A stretch of DNA of 36,935 nt. It comes from Euprymna scolopes (lineage: Eukaryota > Mollusca > Cephalopoda > Sepiida > Sepiolidae). The stretch lies in NCBI GenBank assembly GCA_024364805.1, contig CM044488.1:47075616-47112550 (forward strand), given 5' to 3'. A program made the position numbers and the translations under genes. Position 1 is the stretch's first letter, and every line of letters starts with the position of its first letter. Under the pieces are notes generated by a model, which did not search any database, was not told where the DNA came from, and was given only the letters and a program-made list of their open reading frames with translations. This document shows positions 27,640-36,726 of the stretch, one piece after another.

Positions 27640-27970
27640 AGTGGCTTCAAAAGGAAAAAGCAATATGACTTGTGTTCCATTGACTAGAATCGAAACCGAA
27701 ACATTTAGTGCTCATTCGTTGCCATGTGAGCCACGTCCATGCGCTTATAAAACCTTTTAAAAAAAAAACGTTACTAAAGATATAAATGCATAAGTACGCA
27801 TGCATAGAAATAAGACAATCGACTTACGCCTATCAAGTTTCTAAATTTTTTTTTTTCAATTTTGACTACATTTTGTATTATTCGTGATATCAACTTTGTT
27901 GCATTAAAAAACATCGTCGTAGCTTTCTTTCTTTTTTTTAATGTTTTGATTTAATAAAAAAAATATATCG
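27640..27970 (-). mobile_element. Helitron-like fragment with the clearest tRNA-like module
   Basis: On the minus strand TGGCTCACATGG (27733-27722) matches the Pol III A-box consensus at 11 of 12 positions, and GTTTCGATTC (27696-27687) matches the B box GWTTCRANNC fully. They are separated by 25 bp, shorter than in a true tRNA. The surrounding sequence ('tttttttcaattttgacta' at 27852, and the agaatcgaaaccgaaac block) parallels the element at 25839-26286. Ends are not defined. A cloverleaf is not evident, so it is not called a tRNA gene. Confidence 0.5.
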
Positions 27971-28020
27971 CGTCCTAAATTATGAGAGAAAAAAAATGAA
28001 CGAATCTTTTAGTAAACGAG

Positions 28021-28365
28021 ACCCTGTCGGTGGGGCATTAGAATACGTCGAATGCCCCCCTGCAGAGGGTAAAAGTCCCTCAATGGGGGTCCTAGATATG
28101 ACCTTAAACTATATCCAGTGGTGAGGGCCCCAGCTTGAGGGCTTTGGGGAGTGTGGAGCCACCCTTTAGTTACCATTGCTCCCAGGTCCACTCTGACCCG
28201 GAGTGGTAGTACCTGTTAGGGTCCCAACTATGGGTTAAATAGAAACCGACGTGAAAACAACAAATATATTCTATTAAAAAAATTTTCTTCAAAATCTTTG
28301 GATTCGGCATTAAATAACCCGAAAAGGGTTGATATGCCGTAAAACAAAAACAACTAACCAACCAA
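28021..28365 (+). mobile_element. Retroposed element (SINE or short LINE 3' end) with perfect 15-bp target duplication
   Basis: cttttagtaaacgag occurs exactly at 28006-28020 and 28366-28380, flanking 345 bp of GC-richer sequence. The 3' end is A/C-rich (aaaacaaaaacaactaacc) and is preceded by a hairpin, cggcat..aaccc-gaaa-agggtt..atgccg (28307-28340), as in LINE/SINE 3' tails recognised by CR1/L2/RTE-type reverse transcriptases. The 5' part shows no clear A/B boxes. An unspliced 5'-truncated LINE tail is the alternative. No coding capacity. The perfect duplication indicates a recent insertion. Confidence 0.85.
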
Positions 28366-28380
28366 CTTTTAGTAAACGAG

Positions 28381-28984
28381 GGTTGTCTCCATCTGCACAG
28401 TGACAAACTGTAAAATGACGCCAATGTGTTGATTTAGATCCAATGGCATCCGAGCAATCTCTATTCAATATCTTATAACGAAAATACAATAAAAATCAAA
28501 AGTTAAATTTAGCAACTTTTTAGTTAAATATTTAGATTCGGAATCGGAAATTTAGTATGGAATCGATAATTGCATCGGAATCGAGAAAAATATTGGAATC
28601 GTCACATCACTATTTTAAAGGTCCAAATATTCAGAGGGTTTGAAATCTGCAAACGTTTTGTTAATACAGTCATTAATAAGGTTTTCTGGGTAACCCTTAT
28701 TAATGAATATTTCCCTGATCCTATCGTTGCCTTGGATAAATTTATATAATTATAAAATTCAAATGACCTTGTAACGGGTGTTGTAACCCCACATCCGATT
28801 TACGACTTCCTGTTGCGCATGCGTACATAAACATAAACCCATAACAGCGTAAACAAATAAACACAAATCGCTACTTTTGCAGAATTTTACCTGCGCACTG
28901 AAATATTAACGTTATTATTTAGAAATTATGACTTAAGATGGGAAGGGTGGGGATGTTTTTCCACTATTCTGTATTACAACTATA
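28381..28984. other. Unassigned AT-rich sequence
   Basis: No gene or element terminus is recognised. 28553-28600 contains an iterated 'ggaatcg' theme (about four occurrences). 28895-28990 shares the 'ctgcgc.ctgaaat.ttaacgttattatttagaaa' block with 24901-24930, another sign of a dispersed repeat. Confidence 0.45.
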
Positions 28985-29745
28985 CTGTCGCAATTTTCTT
29001 AGAAATAAATCAACTTTGACCCGTTGATAACCATAAGAACAATTTACAACGGCAATTTACTCACCGCCTTCCTTTTTTTTTTATTCTCCATTTTTTAATA
29101 CACCTTTCTTAAAAACATTCATACGTTTTCTTCTTTCTTCTACGCCACCAACATAAATAAATAACCCCGAAAATATGTTTTTTTATTTGCGTTATAAATA
29201 ATCAACGCGACAATAAAACGTATTGTTTTAATGTGTATGTTTTCAGCGTCCCAATTGCTTTGTTTTTTCGTGTTTAAATTATCGAAATAAACAACTGTTA
29301 ATACTTTCTGCTTTTTTTACATCGTTCATTTCCGTATTACGCTCAAGTTATTTTAACGCAATTTTCTTACATATAAAAATCTACTTTAACCCGTTGACAA
29401 CCATAAGAGCATTTTTACAACGGCGATTTACCCACCGCTTTTTAATTTATTCTTCATTTTTTAATGCACCTTTCTTAAAAAAAAACATTCATACACTTTC
29501 TTCTACACTACCAACATAAATAAATAACCCCGAAAATATGTATTTTTAATTTGCATTACAAATAAATAATCAACGCAAAAATAAACATGTTGTTTTATTG
29601 TGCATGTTTCAACGTCCCATTGTTTTTTGGTTGTTGTTGTTTTTTTTTTGTTTGTTTTTTTCGCGTTTAAATTATCCAAATAAACAGTCGTTAATACTTT
29701 CTGCTTTTTTTTTATATAAATCGTTCATTTCCGCATTGTCTTAAT
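28985..29745 (+). repeat. ~370-bp direct tandem duplication
   Basis: Unit 1 (about 28990-29357) and unit 2 (about 29358-29745) share, in order, 'caattttctta', 'gacccgttgataaccataaga', 'tttacaacggc.atttac.caccgc', 'cattttttaat.cacctttctt', 'accaacataaataaataacc', 'cgtcccaattg', 'tttaaattatc.aaataaac' and 'gttaatactttctgctttttt'. Divergence is moderate. The function is unknown; a two-copy satellite seed or repeats internal to a mobile element are both possible. Confidence 0.88.
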
Positions 29746-30210
29746 TAGTTTTATTGACCTTATTATTAATATATAAATTAAATATTTGACCCAATGGGTC
29801 ATGAATATTTTATTTAAAACAAATGAAAAAGTTACATTTTATTTTCATTTTCTATTTAAAAAGCCATTCTTAACATGGGGAGAATGTGTTTAACTATTCT
29901 CGTCTTTCAACTAACAATTTCAGTTAAAAAAAAAAAGATATATAAAAATTTGAATTTAACTTTAAGTGTTATGGTATCTGTTCAGTGCACATTTACCTAT
30001 AAGTATGGCAAACTACTAATAATTCAATCGCTGTAAGTTTAAAGAAAAATAAACAATTATAAACATAACGACTCATAGAAATCTATCTATATTCTTTTTT
30101 TCATTTTAATATACTTTCATAGAAATGTTTCTGTTGTGTCACAAAAAACTATTTTCTTTACGTCACAAGTGTCATGCTCATACATTAATTCCATAGCTAA
30201 TATAACATAC
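29746..30210. other. AT-rich sequence with a perfect palindrome
   Basis: tgacccaatgggtca (29787-29801) is a perfect hairpin (6-bp arms, 3-base loop), echoing tgacccaacgggtca at 30211-30225. 29870-29965 matches 25040-25145. No coding region. Confidence 0.5.
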
Positions 30211-30237
30211 TGACCCAACGGGTCACGGGTAGTCTAA
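30211..30237 (+). mobile_element. Helitron-like 3' terminus (hairpin and CTAA)
   Basis: tgacccaacgggtca is a perfect hairpin followed by cgggtagt and CTAA at 30234-30237, then T. This is the Helitron 3' layout (hairpin, about 8-12 nt, CTRR, then host T). The element it terminates extends leftward, but its 5' end is not identified. The related palindrome at 29787 suggests another terminus or a nested copy. Confidence 0.55.
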
Positions 30238-30991
30238 TATAATATAGATACCAGCCAGATAATTTAAAACGTTATTATGCGTCATCAAAATAAAGAAAAA
30301 ACGCGTAACAATGAGATAATGTAGTTAACAACGGAAAAAAAAAAGAAAACAAACAAAATATTCAAGTAACTGTTACTAAACGCATGGAAGTGTTTATTTC
30401 TACTTGTCTACCTACCTGCATAGGATTAGTCCCGTAAAATTGTTTAAAAATGTTGTTTTATATCGATATAAAATTGTGTCTATATTTGTCAGTTTGTTTT
30501 TTTTTGTTTGTTTGTTTGTTTGTTTTTTATCTTATTTTATCTTATTTTTTACTAATATTTCAACATGGCTGTTGTCGGATGTTAGCTTCTGTCTTATGGT
30601 GTTTATCTCGCTCTCAAGGCAAGATGTGACACAAGGTCGCGAAAGTGGGATTTTAGGAGCCACTGCCCTAGAAGAGCATTCTGGCCAGCAAAAAAATGTC
30701 TGGGTAGCCCCATCGGTATTCTCCGGTAGGGGCGCCTCAGACGATTAGCAATAAACCAACCCCTTCTCAAATGGCGAGATGACAAAGCCTGGGAGAGTGA
30801 ACCTCCTGGAATTGCCCAGAAACATGCCTCAGCCCAATAGATTCAGAATCATCCCTTACTAAGAAATGATCCCAACTTAAGGTAATTGGGCAAGAGAATG
30901 GTTCAGCTGTTACTTATCAAAGTCGGATAAATGCTGAAAGAAGGCATATAGAATAGACACAACACAGAGATTAAGGACAATGCGTATCAAA
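30238..30991. other. Unassigned sequence
   Basis: 30404-30600 is T-rich. 30610-30900 is noticeably more GC-rich ('ctggccagcaaaaaaatgtctgggtagccccatcggtattc'-like) and looks like a fragment of another transposable element, but I do not recognise the family. Short open frames over it have no known domain. Confidence 0.4.
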
Positions 30992-31526
30992 TCTATTATG
31001 AAAATCTCACCTGTCTGTTTAAATGCATGCATGTATGTATGTATGTATGTATGTATGTATGTATGTATGTATGTATGTATGTATGTATGTATGCCTAAAA
31101 CTTTCGACAGAGGCGATGGGTTTTCACAAGATCGGTAGCGTTTTGAAGCTCGATCCGTTGGACGACAAATATCGAAAAGTTGGCTAAAAACATTCATTCC
31201 TTCGCCCTTAACTGGGCACTTTTCTACAAGGAGGGTTCGTTTTCTTTTTTTATTTTTCGCCGATATTTTTCTAAAGTCATCCCTCTTTTCAATTGACTAG
31301 CCTTAATTTAAAACTTCGATACTTCCGGTTTTGCAATGGACGAAACGGCAAAGACGTCAGTTTTGTTTTGTTGTTGTTGTTGTTTTTAACGTTCTTTTGC
31401 TCCTTCGCGATACGGCTTCGAGCCTGCCTGTCTGCCTACTACTATTTATTGTTTGTTTGATTTTTTGCTCAACACACACCTCCAAACACCCAGGCAATAC
31501 CGGGCAACGCCGGGCACCCAAGCTAG
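30992..31526 (+). mobile_element. Pearl/HINE-like non-autonomous Helitron element, tandem copy 1
   Basis: It starts TCTATTATGAAAATCTCACC, then tgtctgtttaaatgcatg and a (TATG)n core (31031-31093). The shared body follows: 'cctaaaactttcgacagagg', 'ttcacaagatcggtagcg', 'aactgggcacttttctacaa', 'gactagccttaattt', 'cttccgg', 'cgatacgg.ttcgagcctgcc', a T-rich run and 'gctcaacacacacctccaaac'. It ends gggcaacgccgggcacccaa-g-CTAG at 31523-31526. 535 bp. The next base begins another copy of the same family. Confidence 0.9.
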
Positions 31527-31898
31527 TCTATAATATAAATATCACCTGTCTGTTTAAATCTATGTGTGTATGTATGCATGCATGCATGCATGCATGCATG
31601 TATGTATGTATGTATGTATGTATGTATGTATGCCTAAAGCTTTCGACAAAGGCGACGGATTTTCACAAGATCGGTAGCGTTTTGAAGCACAATCCTTCGG
31701 ACGATAAATATAGAAAAACTGGCTAAAAATAGTAATTCCTTTATTCTCAACTGGGCACTTTTCTACAAGGAGGGGTCACTTCTATATTTTTCATGTTCTT
31801 TTTCTCTTTCACCGTACGGGTTCGAGCCTGCCTACTACTACTTTTTTTTTTTCTCACCAAGCACTTAATACGTGGACAATTCCAGGCACCCAGGCTAG
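31527..31898 (+). mobile_element. Pearl/HINE-like element, tandem copy 2 (abuts copy 1)
   Basis: TCTATAATATAAATATCACC begins at the base after the CTAG of the previous copy. The core is (ATGC)n then (ATGT)n (31573-31632), followed by 'cctaaagctttcgacaaagg', 'ttcacaagatcggtagcg' and 'aactgggcacttttctacaaggag'. The middle 'gactagccttaattt' block is missing, so it is 160 bp shorter. It ends aggcacccagg-CTAG at 31895-31898, followed by T. Confidence 0.88.
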
Positions 31899-32049
31899 TA
31901 ATATCTTAAATTTAGAAAAATTACTTTATTCTCTTTCGGTCGATCGGGCCAGGTTTCGTTGGATTTGCAGCGTTATTATGCATGGATGCGATTTATATAA
32001 TGTAAAGAAAATACCAACTCATTACTCTGGGAACCTATTATATAAAGAA

Positions 32050-32105
<56 letters not shown>

Positions 32106-32271
32106 ACTGAGCGGAGGAAAAAGAAAAATGTGATTGAGGAGAGGGAAGGGTGAAGCGGGAGAGAGGGAAAGAGAAAAGGGTAGTCAGAAGTTTTAATAAA
32201 AACAGCTTACACTTATGCCCCTGGCATACCTAGGTAGCCCTTCCTATGTATATATATATAGTATATTATCT
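31899..32271. other. Spacer with (TG)n tract
   Basis: Contains an uninterrupted (TG)n run at about 32052-32103, followed by purine-rich sequence (about 32110-32180). No genes or element termini. Confidence 0.6.
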
Positions 32272-32777
32272 TCTATAATATAAATCTCACCTGTCTGTTT
32301 AAATGTATTCATGCATGTATGTATGTATGTATGTATGTATGTATGTATGTATCTCTATGTATGTATGTATGTATTCATGTATGTATGTATGTATCTCTGC
32401 CTAAAACCTTCGACAGAGGTAATGGATTTTCACAAGATCGGTATCGTTTTGAAGTTCGACCCTTCGGGCGACCAATATCGAAAAATTGGCTAAAAACATT
32501 AATCCCTTCACCCTCAACTGGGCACTTTTTTTTCGCCGATATTTTCGAAAGTCATACCCTCTTTTCGATTGACTAGTCTTAATTTAAACATTCGCCACTT
32601 CCAGTTTGGTGATGAACGCAACGGCAAAGACGTTGTGTTTTTTTTTCTTTCTTTCTTCACACGTTCTTTTTCTTCTTTGCAGTACGGGTTCGAGCCTGCT
32701 TGCTTACTACTACATTTTTTTTTTTTTGCTCAACACACACCTCCAAGCACCCGGGCAACGCCGGGCACCCAGGCTAA
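32272..32777 (+). mobile_element. Pearl/HINE-like non-autonomous Helitron element
   Basis: TCTATAATATAAATCTCACC at the 5' end, an (ATGT)n core (32311-32395) with ATTC and ATCT variants, and the shared body including 'ttcacaagatcggtatcg', 'ggcgaccaatatcgaaaaattgg', 'gactagtcttaattt' and 'tttgctcaacacacacctcc'. It ends ccgggcaacgccgggcaccc-agg-CTAA at 32774-32777. The 3' CTAA fits CTRR. The Met-Tyr-Val-Cys open frames here are the microsatellite and are not genes. Confidence 0.9.
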
Positions 32778-33107
32778 TGAAAATATATATGGCAATTAAG
32801 TTACACTTTCAGACACATTCCAGAATATTTTAAATGTGTCCTGTTGCAGACCTGTATGTAGATAATGATTCATTCAAATTAATCTAGCCATACACTAGTG
32901 GTAGGTGTATGATACGATTCTACCAATCTTGCATTTAAATGAATAAATGAGAAATTCTTTTTCCACCTATCCTAAATCTATTAACATTAAAACGTGTTGT
33001 GTGTATTTTCTTTTATAGTACAACAAAAATTTCGTAATATCGTACATAAAATACTTAGCAAAAACTCACGCAGATATAAGCATTCTTAATTTGCATAATC
33101 AATTCTA
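32778..33107. other. AT-rich unassigned spacer
   Basis: No open reading frame, terminal repeat or RNA gene is recognised between two Helitron-like elements. Confidence 0.5.
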
Positions 33108-33668
33108 TCTATAAAAGTGAGAATTGTGTGTGTGTGTGTGGGTGGGTGGGTGTATGTGTGTGTGTGAGAGAGAGAGAGAGAAAGAGAGAGAGAGGACAAC
33201 TCTCAACCTATATACTCAACTTATTTGTACTTACAGACTTGAAATTTTGCATATAGGGTATTCAGAAATGTGGAAAACTTTTTTAGCAGTTTTCATCTAG
33301 AAAAAAAGGGCTGCTAAGGGATAAAAAGTTAAAAAAAAATAGGTATTTTGCATCATCGGATTTTTGTTTGTCAACTGCTTCACAAATGTGCATGCGCGGA
33401 TCCTTCACATGACAGCTTCCTTATGTTAAGAAAAACTAAGCTTTAAAATACTTTTTAAAGATTGTGGCAAGCTGGCCAATGGTTATCGTACTTGAGTCAC
33501 TGTCTTTAAGTGTTGTTTCGATCTCAGCTTGGGTATTTTTTTTCTTACTTACAAGAAGTGAACTGTCAAAAACAAACAAACAAACATAATACTCGCATGT
33601 TTCTGCATGAATTAAAATATAATATTTATGCGTATTCTATGACCAAGCAATACCGGGCGGTCTGTTAG
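33108..33668 (+). mobile_element. Second family of non-autonomous Helitron-like element, with tRNA-like module
   Basis: It starts TCTATAAAAGTGAGAATTG, then (TG)n, (GGGT) and (AG)n tracts, then 'cttgaaattttgcatatagggta'. Near the 3' end is an A box-like tggcaagctgg (33465-33475) and a B box-like gtttcgatctc (33515-33525). It ends in 'accgggcggtctgTTAG' at 33665-33668 before T; a final C-to-T change from CTAG is likely. The start matches 36727 and, on the minus strand, 6035. 561 bp, non-coding. Confidence 0.72.
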
Positions 33669-34122
33669 TTATTTTATAAACGGTTCCTAATAAAGTAATA
33701 TTTCGTAATATGAATATGTAATTTGCACTGTCATATTCCAAGAGAGCAAAATGAAAGATATGCTATAGTATATTAAAATGGTCAATTGGGGAAAGAGAAA
33801 GTATGTTCTCAACTTCTTTACTAACTCAGAGTTTTAGTGATAAAGTAGAACTTTAATGGAGCATTTGAATATCTATGTATCTCATATAGAGATCAAGTGT
33901 TAGCCCCAGGAAAGGGAGCCCTTCATTTTTAGAGAACATCGACTGGGGTAAAATGAAACAAGCTAGATAACTTGAATGCCTACTGGAGAGAACTTGGATG
34001 CCTACTGGACACTATCCTCGAGTGTCTAAGGTTTCTCTGTACAGAAGTTTGTCAGGACAACATAACATGAAGATACATTTTCTACAAGTAAACCCTGACT
34101 AAATATTCAAAATTACATAGTA
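33669..34122. repeat. Upstream paralogue of the 36.1-36.3 kb sequence
   Basis: 33780-33965 aligns with 36113-36270: 'tggtcaattg.gga', 'ttctcaacttctttac.taac', 'aatggagcatttgaatatc', 'atcaagtgttagccccagg' and 'aaaatgaaac'. Just before it, 'agatatgctatagtatatta' (33757-33776) resembles one unit of the minisatellite that precedes the second copy. A 23-bp near-repeat ('cttgaatgcctactggagag') occurs twice at 33971-34015. No gene. Confidence 0.75.
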
Positions 34123-35385
34123 CGAGGGGCGTGCAATAAGTAATGCCCCTGACCCACTTTCCATAGGAGTAGAGTAACGAAACTTGGCACAGTTATTAGT
34201 CTTTCTCTACATAGGAACTACCCAGAGTTATGCATTTCTCCAATCGTTTGATGCAGCTCTGAAGACCGTTTTTGTAGATCACCCTAGGTTGGTCCTCCAA
34301 CCACAATGTGACTTCAGAAATCAAGGCTGCATCATCTGGGAAACGCTTTTCTTTCAAAAACTTCATGGCTGGGAAGAGGTGAAAGTCAGAGGGTGCAAGG
34401 TCAGGAGAGTAGGGTGGATGGGGAAGGATTTCATACCACACGCCCGTGCTTCTGATCTGGCGACATGCTACTTGTGGACCGGGGCATTATCCTGCAGGAG
34501 GAGGGTAACTTTGCTGATCTTGCCCCGCCTTTTGATTTTGATAACTTCCCTTAATTTCCTTAAAAGTGAAGCATAATAGTCTCCTGTAATTGTGGTACCC
34601 TTTTCCAGGAAATCTGTCATCACTACTCCGTCGTGGTCCAGAAGACTGTGAGCATGACCTTGCCAGCAGAGGGCTGCACCCTTGCCTTCTTTGGAGGTGG
34701 TGAGTCCAAGTGCTTCCACTGCATTGACTGGGCTTTGGTCTCTGGATCATAGAGATGGATCCAGGTTTCATCCTGTGTAATCAGTCTTTTGAAAAACTTT
34801 GACTCATCTTCTTGGCACATCTCCAAATTCTTCCTCGAGCACTCGACGCATTCTCGCTTCTGGAATGGTGTGAGCAACTTGGGAATCCATCTGGCAGACA
34901 CCTTATGCATATGCAAATGGTCATAAATGATAGTTTCCACAGACCCTGTACTAATCTTGACATCTTGGGCTATTTGGCGAAAAGTAATGCGCCGATCTTC
35001 CAAAATAGCAGACTCAACTTGACCGACAGATTCCTCATCAATGACAGAAGGGGGCCGACCAGGTCTGGGAGCTGTTTGCACAGACTTCCGGCCATGTTTG
35101 AATTCACGATGCCAGCGTTTTACAAGGTCATATGATGGGGCATTATCACCATAAGTTTCTTTCATTTCATCAAAAGTCTCCTGTGGTGTGTTCTTTTCAA
35201 ATACAAAAACCGGATCACTGCTCGACATTCAACAGGCTCCATTTCACACCTGACTCAGTTCAAACACCTGTAAAACAAAAACCACAATTAGTGCAGAGTT
35301 GCAATTTGCCACATAACCCGCAAAATTTAAGCTAGATCAGACAATTGGAAGTGGGTCAGGGGCAATACTTATTGCACATCCCTCG
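34123..35385 (-). mobile_element. Nearly complete mariner transposon, 1263 bp
   Basis: The terminal inverted repeats are about 38 bp: cgaggggcgtgcaataagta at the left and, read inward from the right, cgagggatgtgcaataagta, both continuing into tgcccctgacccactt. TA flanks both ends (34121-34122 and 35386-35387). One transposase gene fills the interior on the minus strand. Length and structure are those of full-size mariners. Intact termini and only two frame lesions suggest it is younger than most elements here. It could still be mobilised by an enzyme supplied elsewhere; that is inference. Confidence 0.95.
34196..35228 (-). pseudogene. Mariner transposase, two frame lesions
   Basis: ATG at 35228 begins MSSSDPVFVFEKNTPQETFD. 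The N-terminal helix-turn-helix pair includes YDLVKRWHREFKHGR, GRPPSVIDEE and RRITFRQIAQDVKISTGSV. Catalytic blocks are TQDETWIHLYDPETK (first Asp), LLLQDNAPVHK (second Asp) and HPPYSPDLAPSDFHLFP (third Asp), ending at a stop near 34196. The first frame runs 35228-34623 and breaks at about 34640, where one base appears lost after VFW. The second break lies between 34490 and 34402: 86 nt separate the second and third Asp codons where D34D mariners have 102, so about 16 nt are missing. The enzyme is inactive. Confidence 0.93.
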
Positions 35386-35454
35386 TATTTGTTGCCTAAA
35401 TAATATCCCTTCAGTATGGCTAACCCACTAGAAGAATTCTTGCCCTGGAATCTG

Positions 35455-36113
35455 AAAAATATCCTATAACATATTGAAAAGAGACATATCCTATAACATA
35501 TAACATATCCTATAACATATTGAAATGAAAGGTATCCTATAACATATCTTATAACATATTGAAAAGAAAGATATCCTATAACATATAACATATCCTATAA
35601 CATATAACATATCCTATAACATATTGAGAAGAAAGATATCCTATAGCATATAACATATAACATATCCTATAACATATTGAAAAGAAATATATCCTATAAC
35701 ATATAACATATCCTATAACATATTGAAAAGAAACATATTCTATAACATATAACATATTCTATAACATATTGAAAAGAAACATATAACATATCCTATAACA
35801 TATTGAAAAGAAATATATCCTATAACATATAACATATCCTATAACATATTGAAAAGAAACACATCTTATAACATATAACATATCCTATAACATATTGAAA
35901 AGAAATATATCCTATAACATATAACATATCCTATAACATATTGAAAAGAAACATATTCTATAACATATTGAAAAGAAACATATCTTATAACATATAACAT
36001 ATCATATAACATATCATATAACATATTGAAAAGAAACATATCCTATAACATATAACATATCCTATAACATATTGAAAAGAAACATATCCTATAACATCTC
36101 CTATAACATATTG
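35455..36113 (+). repeat. Composite minisatellite, ~46-bp and ~27-bp units
   Basis: Fifteen occurrences of 'cctataacatattga' are counted. Two sub-units alternate: tcctataacatataacata (about 19 bp) and tcctataacatattgaaaag plus aaacata (about 27 bp). The commonest arrangement is one of each (about 46 bp), with some blocks having extra short or long sub-units. It lies between the mariner's right flank and the repeat copy at 36113-36270. No coding role; the Tyr/Ile-rich open frames here are an artefact. Confidence 0.95.
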
Positions 36114-36385
36114 AAACGGTAAATTGATGAAAGGAAAATAATGTCCTCAATTTCTTTAATAACCCCATCTTTATTGGGTAAACGGGAATCTTAATGGAAT
36201 ATCCGAATATCAAGTGTTAGCCCTAGGGAGGGGCACCTTAATTTCGACCGAAGCAAAATGAAACTAGAGTTTCATCGATAGTAAATTGTATTGTTGAAAA
36301 AAAGATACTCCACTTTGATCTTATCCAAAAGACAAAGAAACGCTACAAAATATTGTTTTTATGACTAGACATTTTTAAATGACTA
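36114..36385. repeat. Downstream paralogue of the 33.8-33.96 kb sequence
   Basis: 36113-36270 matches 33780-33965 as a direct repeat about 2.3 kb apart, with moderate divergence and a ~14-bp length difference around 'ctatgtatctcatatagag'. The remainder to 36385 is unassigned AT-rich DNA. Confidence 0.75.
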
Positions 36386-36722
36386 AAACAAAGTTCGACC
36401 TGTCATACGACAAATATCTAAAATTGGCTAAAAACATTAATATCTTCACCTTCAACTGGGAATTTTTCTACAGGGGGGGGGTAGCTTTTTTCGCCGATAT
36501 TTTTGAAAGTCATCCTCCTTTCTGTTGTCTAGCCTTAATTAAAACCTATGTCACTTCCGGTTTGGCGTTGGTCGTAACAAAAAAGATGTCAAGTTTTTTC
36601 CCCCGTTCCTTTCATCCTTCGCGATACGGGTTCGAGCTTTCTACTACCAATATTTTTTTTTTTTTTTTTTTTGCTCAACACACACATCCAAACACCCGGG
36701 CAACGCCGGGCTGAAATGCTAG
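36386..36722 (+). mobile_element. 5'-truncated pearl/HINE-like Helitron element
   Basis: Only the 3' two-thirds of the family is present: 'aaagttcgacctgtcatacgacaaatatc', 'aaaattggctaaaaacatta', 'ccttcaactggg', 'cgccgatattttt', 'tagccttaatt', 'cacttccggtttggc', 'cgatacgggttcgagc', a T-rich run and 'gctcaacacacacatccaaac'. It ends cccgggcaacgccgggctga-aatg-CTAG at 36719-36722, then T. The 5' start and ATGT core are missing. Confidence 0.85.
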
Positions 36723-36726
36723 TATA

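Noticed and set aside
27672-27745. tRNA gene on the minus strand
   Set aside because: A and B box-like words are good, but box spacing is short and no cloverleaf with a paired acceptor stem is evident; kept only as a tRNA-like module.
29017-29420. Long-terminal-repeat pair (369-bp direct repeats)
   Set aside because: The two units are directly adjacent with no internal region, and have no TG..CA ends; a tandem duplication explains them better.
31023-31093. CRISPR-like array
   Set aside because: Regular repeats here and at 35.5-36.1 kb are simple microsatellite or minisatellite units without unique spacers, in an evidently eukaryotic sequence.
30910-32576. Open frames rich in Met-Tyr-Val-Cys or His-Thr-Tyr-Ile
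   Set aside because: They translate ATGT/ATGC microsatellites inside pearl-like elements.
35337-35591. Minus-strand Tyr/Ile/Leu-rich repetitive protein
   Set aside because: It is the cctataacatattga minisatellite read in a frame without stops.
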